From JBLMZI01 sp050258755 (GTDB lineage Bacteria > Bacillota > Syntrophomonadia > Syntrophomonadales > DTU052): a stretch of DNA of 64,000 nt. The notes under the pieces were generated by a model that saw nothing but the letters and a program-made list of their open reading frames with translations, did not search any database and was not told where the DNA came from. Positions 9,275 through 17,519 of this stretch are shown one piece after another. A program made the position numbers and the translations under genes. How positions within the stretch are numbered: the first letter of the stretch is position 1; every line of letters begins with the position of its first letter. Location of the stretch: assembly GCA_050258755.1 (NCBI GenBank), contig JBLMZI010000005.1, positions 124,001 to 188,000 of the forward strand, read 5' to 3'.

Positions 9275-9302
9275 GGGAAGGAGCCTTTTAAAGCTCCTTC
9301 CC
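9275..9302 (-). terminator. Rho-independent terminator of the stalk-domain protein gene
   Basis: A perfect 10-bp stem, GGGAAGGAGC paired with GCTCCTTCCC, has an 8-nt loop. On the minus strand it is followed directly by TTTTTT, so it terminates the gene at 9349-10587. It may also slow transcripts of the convergent tailspike-like gene. Confidence 0.9.
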
Positions 9303-9348
9303 GGGTCTAATACCTATTGTTTTCGGGCTAACGCAGGGTTTAGCCGGC

Positions 9349-10587
9349 CTACTTAGCCAGTAAATCCTTGACCTTCGCCTGGGACACGTCGATTTGGGTG
9401 ATTGGTTTGCCATAATCGTACAGGTCGTAGGACATTTTCATGTCCATCTTCATATTGGTGGTTGCCGAACCGATCGTCATGGGCAGGTTCATGAAAGCCG
9501 TTTCTTCGAAGCAATCAATTAATTTGGTCTGCTGATTGATATAGATCTTCGCGTTGAACCGCATCGACATCCCCTTGTTCGCACCGGGTTGGATGAGCTT
9601 TTCGAACGTCGGATTGCTCTTGCTGAGCAGAGCCGTAACGGACTTTTCATCCATATCCAGGTTGATGACCCAGTACGTTTGACCATTTCGAACCTGATCC
9701 GCTTCCTGCACCAATTTGGCGCCCATATCCTTCATTTGCTGGATCGAACTGAGCGGATCGCTGCTCTTGGATGCTTCAATGGCCTTTTTTAATTGTGCCT
9801 CATCAAGACCGGTAAGCTTGTACCAGCCTTCGTTTTCCACGTTTGTGTACATGCCGTTTTCGGTCACAATCGTTTCCGAACTGGCATTGCTGAGCTTTTC
9901 GGTCGCGCTTGCGGAATTCATCTTCATATTCATCTTCATGAAAAGGTACATGGGTTTCTGCTGCATTTCCATCAGATAATCAATGACGGATTTCATGTTT
10001 TCCGGCGCAGATCCTTTTCCGTCATCGACCGTCATATCCATGTCCATGCTCCCTTTGATCTTCACCGTATTGGCTTCGATCATCAGACGGCTCGCCTCGG
10101 CATACAGCGTGTCAGCGGTGGTCGGGACCGTCTGGACGATTGGCCGGGCGGCGTAGTTGATCGCAGCAATCTGCCGGGCCGCATTCCAATTGAACACGGC
10201 GCCCAGCGCGGAACAGAGGTTCTGGGCCGGGAGCAGCAATTTTCTTTTCTGGATAAACGGAGCCCGGTTCAATTTGATGGAGATCCCATTCAGCTTTGCT
10301 TTGGTGCTGCCAACCGTCATGACCAGCACCTGCTTTTCTTTTTTAACCGTAATTGTCTTTCCGGCAACCGAAATATCGGCGCCGAGCAATGCTTTAACCG
10401 AAACCGAGGGCAGATAAACCGTTCCTTTCGAGACCACGGGCGGATTGGGAACAGTCACATTCGCACCGTTCACCTGAACGGTAACAGCGGCCGCGGCGGT
10501 TGTGGCCAGCATAAGTACAAACAACAGAGCAACGACGAAGACAATAGGTTTCCTTGACAAAATTTCCATCACCTTTCTTTTTCCCAC
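9349..10587 (-). CDS. Secreted stalk-domain (copper amine oxidase N-like) DUF6612-type protein
   Basis: 412 residues. A signal peptide (RKPIVFVVALLFVLMLATTA) is followed by a copper-amine-oxidase N-terminal-like stalk domain (about 30-150) with YLPSVSVKALLGA and LLPAQNLCSALGAVFNWN. From about 160 to 410 there is a beta-rich domain that resembles the DUF6612/lipoprotein-LppX-like fold (EASRLMIEANTVKIKGSMDM, YWVINLDMDEKS, FNAKIYINQQTKLI). Such proteins are common on clostridial cell surfaces; the role is unknown. The start is uncertain: GTG at 10587 or ATG at 10569, with AAAGGTG abutting the second. Confidence 0.8.
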   Translation of the reverse strand: MGKRKVMEILSRKPIVFVVALLFVLMLATTAAAAVTVQVNGANVTVPNPPVVSKGTVYLPSVSVKALLGADISVAGKTITVKKEKQVLVMTVGSTKAKLNGISIKLNRAPFIQKRKLLLPAQNLCSALGAVFNWNAARQIAAINYAARPIVQTVPTTADTLYAEASRLMIEANTVKIKGSMDMDMTVDDGKGSAPENMKSVIDYLMEMQQKPMYLFMKMNMKMNSASATEKLSNASSETIVTENGMYTNVENEGWYKLTGLDEAQLKKAIEASKSSDPLSSIQQMKDMGAKLVQEADQVRNGQTYWVINLDMDEKSVTALLSKSNPTFEKLIQPGANKGMSMRFNAKIYINQQTKLIDCFEETAFMNLPMTIGSATTNMKMDMKMSYDLYDYGKPITQIDVSQAKVKDLLAK

Positions 10588-10715
10588 GATTGATCCATAT
10601 TATAAATCATCCCAAAACGAATTGGAAAAGATTTCTCGATCAACCATAAAAACCAAAATCGTCGCAATTTTGTGTGCTTGGCTCAGATTGGTTTGGGAAA
10701 AAACTTGATAATGAA

Positions 10716-10746
10716 ATCAGGGCTCCCGGTTTTCGGGAAGCCCTGA
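10716..10746 (-). terminator. Terminator downstream of the DHH/CorA-like gene
   Basis: ATCAGGGCTCCCGG pairs with CGGGAAGCCCTGAT around a TTTT loop with one bulge. On the minus strand it is followed after 11 nt by a TTTTTT run. It lies 36 bp past the stop of the gene ending at 10782. Confidence 0.7.
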
Positions 10747-10781
10747 TCTGTTCAGACATACCGTGTTGGATGGAAGCGAGG

Positions 10782-13469
10782 CTAATGGCGGGAGACTTTT
10801 TTTGAATGTCTGCTTTTTGCCGACTTACCGGATTCCTTTACGTGATCGACGCCCGCTCGTGACCGGAGTGGATTAAAATCCATCCATTTCCACCAGCCAA
10901 GCTGAAGAACCACAAAAACAGCCAACCAGACCCATTCCCAGACAATCGCGCGGCCAAAGACGTTTGGAAGATGTTCATTCAAATCGCTTAATACCGCGTA
11001 AAAACCGCCAAAAGCCAGAAGCGGAAAGACTACGGCTGATACTGTATCCATGGTTTTGGCAAAACTGGCCTGGTTGAACTCGTCAAAGGCGGTGATCTGT
11101 TCTGACACCTCTTCGTAGATGATCTGGTTTTCAAAAATATCCTGCCATCGGCGGAAGAGTTCCATCCCGTTTTCATCGTTCGTAATCTGGCTGAACCAGC
11201 TTCTGATAGTGAATTCCAGGAAGGACTCGCGAAGCACGCTGACCATGGCCCCAGCTGATTTGTTATCCTTGCTGTGCACGGACAGCTCTGACGCCATGCC
11301 CAGAAGAATGTGCCGCTGATGCAGGGCCAGCAGGGCGATGATAAAGCCTAAATCCCAGTAAACGCTTCCAGTTAACGTTTGTTGCGCGAATCGCGCATTG
11401 TCCCTTGCTGATACCAGGCCCGCGCCGTTTTTACTGATGCAGTATGTGATCAGGGGATTTTCTTTAAAGAGCATCTTGCCCGCGAGATCGTCATTGGCCC
11501 CAATCGGCAGCTTTTCATGCCAGTCTTTATGGGACGCCAGTTTTAAAGCGACTTCGTGGACCCGCTTCTGGTGCAGGCTGTTTGGAACCATGTTGATGGC
11601 GCTGTAAATAAAGTGATCCAGGCTGGTCATCGAGACGATCTGGCTTTTGCCAGCCGCCTCCTGGATCAGCCGAACAAAGACTTCTTTCATGTCCCGAATT
11701 CTGCGGTTGAAAGCACTCAGCTGCTCGATCGTGATCCAGTTTGCAGGATCGCTGTTTGAGAACGGTGCGGTCTGAACAAATGGCAAATCGGAGCGGTACC
11801 CATTGCCGAGTTCGACTTCGATGACAAAGAATCCGACACCGTATCGAAACAATCCGATATATGCGTCTTTGATCCGCGCTCTGAGGCTTCCCAAGAGGGC
11901 GTGCTGCCCGTCAATTATCTGAGAACGCATTTCGTTGATAACTTGCAAAAAGGAATCTTCCGGATCGGAACCAAGCCTGAAAAAGGCGCAATGATCGGCC
12001 TTCTCATCAAATAAATAGGTTTGTATATACGAGAGAAAGAAATTGTCATGATCGTTTAACAGATATTTCGTGTAATTGAGAGCATTGACGAAGTGTTTCT
12101 CGAGAGAAGGATAATCCAAGGAGTCAAACGAAAACGGGATCACATGCCGCGAGCTGTTGAAATCCAGCACGGGAACGTGAAAACGCTTGCTGATTTCCAT
12201 GATTTCAGCAATAGGCAGCAGGCTGTAATGGTTTCCTGGCGCGTCAACGATCGTATAATTCTGGTTCCGGCCGTCGTACCAGGGATCCACATTTGTGCAC
12301 CACGCATCTTTCGGCCAGCGTGCCTGGGCACGCGAGCGCCATCGCCCAATGTCAAAGTTACCTTGATCAATGAGCCGTTGTTCCGCTGCCAGTTCTGCGG
12401 CTTCCAGCGCTTCGCCGAGGCCAAGGAGGGACGTTTGGGCGCCTTCTTTCAAGGCAATGACGACGCGGTTCGTTTTCACTTCGTTGCCATTCGGGAGGGT
12501 TTGGGGTTTGGTGCCGGGCATAGGAATAAAGGTGAATTCGAAGCCCCTTCCGGAAGGGCTGCTTTTATCCGACCGGGCCCAATGCTTGTGTAACGAACAG
12601 GTCGGCGGTTCGGTGAAGAAGAGCGCGTCCGCTTCCTCCATCATAACCCCGTTTTCTGTGATTCGGGGCAGACTGACCGTGCGGTCCGGCGCGCTGCGCC
12701 GGGCCAAATCATCAGTATAGCGGCTGAAGTCGTCAGCCAGAAAAGTCATTTCAGCTTCGAAACCAGACAGAGCAACCAATTCGTTGTCATGCAGAACGGT
12801 GATATCGTTCGGCAGTTTGTCGTTGTTCTGCTGATATCGGCGCTGCTTTTCCACAAATCCGGTTTCCATCGCCTTTATCAGGGCAAGTCCGCGATTCAGG
12901 ATCAGATGATCAGCCGTATGCCGGTCCGGCGGCGCGCCGTTCGGATTGGCGTAAATCGTTTCGGCGATCACGCTGGCTATCGCATAAGGGGTCTTTAACT
13001 GCGCTCCGTCGAGAATGATCGAACCGGAATCGATTCGATCGGCATAGTCGGCAAGGTGTCTGAAGAACGCATTGCGTACTGCGGGTTCCGGCCGCTGCTC
13101 AGCGGCGATTTCAGCATCGCTGACCGCGCACAGCAGATCCCGAAGGATATAGATCGATGCAAAACAGTCAAAATCCGGGAAGGTATGGCAGATGATCGTG
13201 AAAACGACCGCTTCACCGCTGCCGGCAGCATCCAGCGAGACATTGGCCTTTACTTTGTCTGGATGGACCAGAATCATGCCGGCTGTACTTTCGAAATGAT
13301 GCGGGTCCCCCGATCTGGACGACTTGTGGTGCTGATCCAGGACACCGTACTCGTCACTGTTGCCGACATCGATGTAGTACCGGTTGCGGGCAGGTTCAAA
13401 CGGCAGACCCGGCCGAACTGTGGTTCCCTGGGGGACAAACTGAAACTCAAACCGGGCTGTACGCGCCAT
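10782..13469 (-). CDS. DHH/MYG1-like domain fused to a CorA-like membrane domain
   Basis: 895 residues from ATG at 13469, which has GGAGGCGG upstream; an in-frame ATG at 13553 has no such site. Residues 33-48 read IDVG...VLDQHH, residues 94-105 CHTFPDFDCFAS and residues 142-147 YADRID. These match motifs of the DHH phosphoesterase superfamily, closest by eye to MYG1 (VDVGG..RxDHHQ, H..F.xDE, iDaiDnG), but with the H-x4-D-x-D motif after the DHH-like motif instead of before it. FEFQFVP near residue 7 recurs as FEFTFIP near 310, suggesting a duplicated module. The C-terminal 200 residues are long helices ending in two hydrophobic segments (about 810-828 and 845-861) and a basic tail, as in CorA-like proteins, without a GMN motif. 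It is divergent from the three-gene signalling operon starting at 13772. Effector role is inferred. Confidence 0.7.
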   Translation of the reverse strand: MARTARFEFQFVPQGTTVRPGLPFEPARNRYYIDVGNSDEYGVLDQHHKSSRSGDPHHFESTAGMILVHPDKVKANVSLDAAGSGEAVVFTIICHTFPDFDCFASIYILRDLLCAVSDAEIAAEQRPEPAVRNAFFRHLADYADRIDSGSIILDGAQLKTPYAIASVIAETIYANPNGAPPDRHTADHLILNRGLALIKAMETGFVEKQRRYQQNNDKLPNDITVLHDNELVALSGFEAEMTFLADDFSRYTDDLARRSAPDRTVSLPRITENGVMMEEADALFFTEPPTCSLHKHWARSDKSSPSGRGFEFTFIPMPGTKPQTLPNGNEVKTNRVVIALKEGAQTSLLGLGEALEAAELAAEQRLIDQGNFDIGRWRSRAQARWPKDAWCTNVDPWYDGRNQNYTIVDAPGNHYSLLPIAEIMEISKRFHVPVLDFNSSRHVIPFSFDSLDYPSLEKHFVNALNYTKYLLNDHDNFFLSYIQTYLFDEKADHCAFFRLGSDPEDSFLQVINEMRSQIIDGQHALLGSLRARIKDAYIGLFRYGVGFFVIEVELGNGYRSDLPFVQTAPFSNSDPANWITIEQLSAFNRRIRDMKEVFVRLIQEAAGKSQIVSMTSLDHFIYSAINMVPNSLHQKRVHEVALKLASHKDWHEKLPIGANDDLAGKMLFKENPLITYCISKNGAGLVSARDNARFAQQTLTGSVYWDLGFIIALLALHQRHILLGMASELSVHSKDNKSAGAMVSVLRESFLEFTIRSWFSQITNDENGMELFRRWQDIFENQIIYEEVSEQITAFDEFNQASFAKTMDTVSAVVFPLLAFGGFYAVLSDLNEHLPNVFGRAIVWEWVWLAVFVVLQLGWWKWMDFNPLRSRAGVDHVKESGKSAKSRHSKKVSRH

Positions 13470-13771
13470 TGATGTCCGCCTCCAAGCTAACGTGATTACG
13501 AATCCATACAAAGACGGTGCTAGCGGGGAAGCCGATGCTTCGCCGTAACCCATAAAGTATTTCGGCTATTAAGAGCATTTTCCTGCTCCCTGGATGAATT
13601 GACCTTGGGGGAGAATTCGACGAATGCTTTGCGGGATTCCGACACAAAAGCCGCTAATCTATCAAAAAAGGAGATAATTTGACCCATATGGCAGGAACTC
13701 GTTGGTGCAAGTGGAATATCACTCTTGGGTAATCTCAAGGGATATTTCGATGGACCAACAGGAGGCGTTCT
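13470..13771. other. Divergent intergenic region of the signalling cassette
   Basis: 302 bp separate the divergent genes. It must hold both promoters. TTGACC occurs at about 13678 on the plus strand, but I see no well-spaced -10 box. A strong AGGAGG lies 8 bp before the start at 13772 and GGAGGCGG before the start at 13469. No open frame, hairpin or repeat stands out. Confidence 0.5.
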
Positions 13772-16700
13772 ATGTTCACGAACAATAATGGCTTAAAGGA
13801 ATTTGATCTGATCTCCAAAGAACGCAGAAACAACGAGGATCAGGACTACATCAATCTGCCTGAGGTGGTTTACGCAAAATCCCTTGAAGCCTATAACAGA
13901 TATGAGAAAACCGGTGAACTGCCAGAGTACAACTGGAACAGCACCTTCCTGAAACAGATCGGCAGGACCTACGGCGAAAAGCTGGTTGATTTCAAACTGC
14001 TGAGTTTTGTTGAGTTTACGCTGTACAAAGATACGTATAAATCACAGAACTTTGTTGTGTTGAAAGACAATGAAACCAACCGGGTCTTTGATGCCGAAGG
14101 ACAATTCATCTTACCGCGCTACCAATATGATTTTCCCGTCGACAAGGAGCATTCGAAGAAACTTTTAAATATTCTGCTCGATTACTTATATCAGACGCGA
14201 TTCAAGCTGGAAAGCCATACACATTTTATTGATACCGGGGAACAGGTCGGGCACAGCAGTTATCAAGACGTGGATTCCTATACCAAGGCATTGCTGAAAA
14301 ACTTCATGCAGGACTACGCGTTAAATAACAACGCCTATGGATTTGCCGGCTACCCAGCCATTCACTTTGCCGTTACCAGGGACGTTGTCATCATGATCGC
14401 CTTTAAGCCGATGAATAGTTTCTTTGTGGATGACAGTATCGACGAACTCGAGAATATTTTTGATATCAGCATTGGTTTTTTTGCGAATACCCGCAAGATC
14501 TATAACTTTGAATATAAGAACCTGCTGAATCAATACCGAGCCTATTCAATGTTTATCTACAAAAACGAGTTGGAGAGAAGTATCCGCGACTCCATTGGCG
14601 AGGCATCGTTGATTTCAAGATATTGGTACACTGAGGGTTTGCAGAAGGTAACGGAAAAGCAGGAGAAAACCAATCACGCCACCGACTCGTTTGATTTCTC
14701 GCAGATTTTCGTGAACGAGATTCTGAACGCACAGATTGACGGGGTGGAGAACATTGAGATATACCCGTTTGACCGGTGTTTCATTTTCAAAGATTCGGCG
14801 CTGATCAAGGCCGATCAAAACGATGAGGAAGATGTGAAGCTGGTTACCTGCGAAACCTTGTTGATGAAGAAGAGTATTTCGGAGATCGAGAGCATCAAGC
14901 AGCGCAATAATTACGTGTATGAGTGGGACCGGCTGTTGTACGACATCAAGGACTATGACATTGATTACAGCAAAAAAAATGTCGAGTTCAGCGACTGGAG
15001 AATCGAATACAAAGATCGGCTTCAGTTCGAACACAATTTAACCGAATCGTATTCCGGGCTTAAAGACGATCCGGCGAAAGCCATCGATTTCATGCTTTAC
15101 AATCTGATCTGTAAAAAGGCCAGCACCAAACAGCTGCTCGAACTGGAAAAGGAATGTTTCAGCAATGATGACGGCTTGTGTTACATCTACCTCAAAAACG
15201 TGGATTTGAACACCATGCAGATGTTGACCGCTCTGCAGGAAAAATATTTGCGGGAAATTTACAAAGATGTGAAGCAGATGGAGGAGTTTCTCAGCCAGGT
15301 CGACACGAAAAACGCCAAAGTCGTTTTTGTTTCATATGACCCGAGCAGGGTTAAGTCGGAAAACAATATTAAGATCGAGCAGAAACACGCATTCAGTATT
15401 TTGATTGTGGTCGACGCGGACATTCAAAAGAGTGTAATGGAAATTCAGTCCGAAAAAGAAGATTTAAAAACCGCGGTGAAACTGATTGTCCGGCAAAAAA
15501 CCGAAGCCGCCGAGCTGGTCAAAATGGAACGTGAGAAGCAGAAAAGCTTCATTTTAAACCAACTCAAATCGACTTTGCACAGTATCAAGGGCAGAGTGCA
15601 CGACATGAAGGCAAAACAGGAATTGGATCAGATGCTGCGCGATTTCAGCCAAAAGCTGAAGGAAGATACCCTTGAACTGAAAACGACCTTGGTCAATCAA
15701 AGCACCCCGCAAGAGCGTTTTAAATGCCTGTTCCGCGAGATTACCGGCGACATGTTCGAAAGGTCGGGCGGCAGGTTGTGGGATAAAATCGTGCAGGAAA
15801 TTGCGAACTCGAATGATCCCGCCTTTTTCAATACCCGAAGAAGCCTCGAGTGCACAGACCCTTTGGAGTCGGTCGGCATCATTGTCTATGAGAGTTTCCT
15901 GCCGGAGTTTAGTATTCTGATGGATAAGATCACACTTCAGGAAGCCTTTCATGTCGTCCTGAAAAACACCGTGGAAGAGGCGAAATCGACCGACGACAAA
16001 TTCGTGGCCATCCAGTTCAATGTTGGGTATGGCGACAAGGACCGGGGGGTTCTAAGCATCCAGCTCATCAATTCCTGTCATCCGATTACCGAAGAAAGGC
16101 TGCAGGAGATGAATACGGCGGTCGAAGAAGTCTCAATCAACGAAAACAAAGAGGGTTCAACCGGCTTTGGCGTGGCTTCGTCCCGAGCCCAGCTCACCAG
16201 CCGTTTCGGAGCAGAGGCCTCGATCAAGTACCGCCTGCTGACCAAAAACCAGATTAGCACAACCTTGACGATGCCCATTGTCTTCCTACAGAATGACACG
16301 ATTTTCGGGGACGGGCGGGTTGCCCACGAGGTAAAAGAAAGCTGCAAAGTCGTTTACCTTGAAGATGAGAAAACATACTATCAGGAATCCTGCGCGTATT
16401 TGGACGGGATGATCAAAGGGCATTACCGCCATACCACCACGGCGAACCTGTTTGAGGAATACTGGAAAAAGGCCGATATTCTCTTTACCGATATTAGCGT
16501 GCCCAACAAGGAAGGGGGTAAGGCGTCTCCAACGTTCGGACTCAGCGCAATCAACAACTTCTTCCGATTGGGTCAGGGCAAAACCATTTTCGTGCTGTCC
16601 AACAGCGAGTCCCAGGGGATTAAAGAGGATATCCTCACGCGGAGCGGCTTAACCAGCGGCAGTATTACGGAGCAGGATATCCTGCTTGATCTAAATGAGA

Positions 16701-17518
16701 TTAAAAAAGGGAAAATCTACGTCGCGGATAATGTGAAATCGATTAAGACCCTGATGGAGAACCATCCGGCGGTGATCGATTTTCTCAAGCAGCATTTTGG
16801 GATTGACGACGACGGTGAGGCGGAGCCAGTGCCGGATGACAGCGGCCAAGCGGAGGCGTATACTATCGAGTCAGCCGAAAGCTTTGAACAAATCCTGGAA
16901 ACCATCTCGATGGACACGCTGGCAAGTCGGTATGTTCTGCGAGATGTAACGAATGATCAGCTGCCGGAAGTCTTTCGAAGGTGGACCACTAAAATGATTT
17001 ACCTTCCGGATATTGAGGACCAGGAGTGCCTTTCGAATCCGGATTTGGTGGATACGCTGCTGTTTATCCAATTGAGTGACTGCTCGGCGTTTAATGTCAT
17101 GGACTCCACGCTGTTCGGTTTGAAAAACAACGTCGTTTTCGTACCGTCTGCCTACTCCAATACCCAGCAAGCCTGCCTTGAGATTGCCCGGCAGTATCAG
17201 GAGCGCATCAGTCTGACCAGCAGTGGGATTTTGTCAGCCCTGAACCATGATTTGGCGAAGTATGAAGATCCGGCCGTCAAAATGATTCGGGAAAAAATCA
17301 TCAGCAGCAAAGCCTACACTGTCGCAAAGACCTATAAAATCGATTCGCTGATATTGGCCGAACCGAAAGCCGATTTAGACGAACTGCGTTATATCCAGGA
17401 CATTAAGCAGGAATTAGAGATCTATGCCCGGGAAACGAAAGACCAAATCCTGCTGAAACATGTTGAGAACCTAACCTTCTGCCTGACGCTTTGCCAGGCC
17501 ATGGCTGGAGGTGAGTAA
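13772..17518 (+). CDS. Large GHKL-ATPase/receiver hybrid signalling protein
   Basis: 1248 residues. The N-terminal 580 residues match no family I know and have no membrane segment. A DHp-like helix (FILNQLKSTLHSIKGRV, about 591-608) and helical linker lead to a GHKL ATPase (about 700-850) with N-box VLKNTVEEAK (about 728) and G2 box GSTGFGVASSRAQL (about 795); the G1 box reads INSCHPIT instead of the usual DxGxG. A receiver domain follows (about 855-985) with VVYLEDE, the phospho-acceptor region DILFTDISVP and TIFVLSNSE. The last 200 residues are unassigned. The RBS is AGGAGG. Its stop overlaps the leader of the next gene by design (GGAGG inside the last codons). It probably acts as a cytoplasmic hybrid kinase for the receiver protein downstream. 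Confidence 0.75.
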   Translation: MFTNNNGLKEFDLISKERRNNEDQDYINLPEVVYAKSLEAYNRYEKTGELPEYNWNSTFLKQIGRTYGEKLVDFKLLSFVEFTLYKDTYKSQNFVVLKDNETNRVFDAEGQFILPRYQYDFPVDKEHSKKLLNILLDYLYQTRFKLESHTHFIDTGEQVGHSSYQDVDSYTKALLKNFMQDYALNNNAYGFAGYPAIHFAVTRDVVIMIAFKPMNSFFVDDSIDELENIFDISIGFFANTRKIYNFEYKNLLNQYRAYSMFIYKNELERSIRDSIGEASLISRYWYTEGLQKVTEKQEKTNHATDSFDFSQIFVNEILNAQIDGVENIEIYPFDRCFIFKDSALIKADQNDEEDVKLVTCETLLMKKSISEIESIKQRNNYVYEWDRLLYDIKDYDIDYSKKNVEFSDWRIEYKDRLQFEHNLTESYSGLKDDPAKAIDFMLYNLICKKASTKQLLELEKECFSNDDGLCYIYLKNVDLNTMQMLTALQEKYLREIYKDVKQMEEFLSQVDTKNAKVVFVSYDPSRVKSENNIKIEQKHAFSILIVVDADIQKSVMEIQSEKEDLKTAVKLIVRQKTEAAELVKMEREKQKSFILNQLKSTLHSIKGRVHDMKAKQELDQMLRDFSQKLKEDTLELKTTLVNQSTPQERFKCLFREITGDMFERSGGRLWDKIVQEIANSNDPAFFNTRRSLECTDPLESVGIIVYESFLPEFSILMDKITLQEAFHVVLKNTVEEAKSTDDKFVAIQFNVGYGDKDRGVLSIQLINSCHPITEERLQEMNTAVEEVSINENKEGSTGFGVASSRAQLTSRFGAEASIKYRLLTKNQISTTLTMPIVFLQNDTIFGDGRVAHEVKESCKVVYLEDEKTYYQESCAYLDGMIKGHYRHTTTANLFEEYWKKADILFTDISVPNKEGGKASPTFGLSAINNFFRLGQGKTIFVLSNSESQGIKEDILTRSGLTSGSITEQDILLDLNEIKKGKIYVADNVKSIKTLMENHPAVIDFLKQHFGIDDDGEAEPVPDDSGQAEAYTIESAESFEQILETISMDTLASRYVLRDVTNDQLPEVFRRWTTKMIYLPDIEDQECLSNPDLVDTLLFIQLSDCSAFNVMDSTLFGLKNNVVFVPSAYSNTQQACLEIARQYQERISLTSSGILSALNHDLAKYEDPAVKMIREKIISSKAYTVAKTYKIDSLILAEPKADLDELRYIQDIKQELEIYARETKDQILLKHVENLTFCLTLCQAMAGGE

Positions 17519-17519
17519 G

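Noticed and set aside
10782..13469. Genuine CorA magnesium channel
   Set aside because: The diagnostic GMN motif after the first helix is missing and the protein has a large unrelated N-terminal part.
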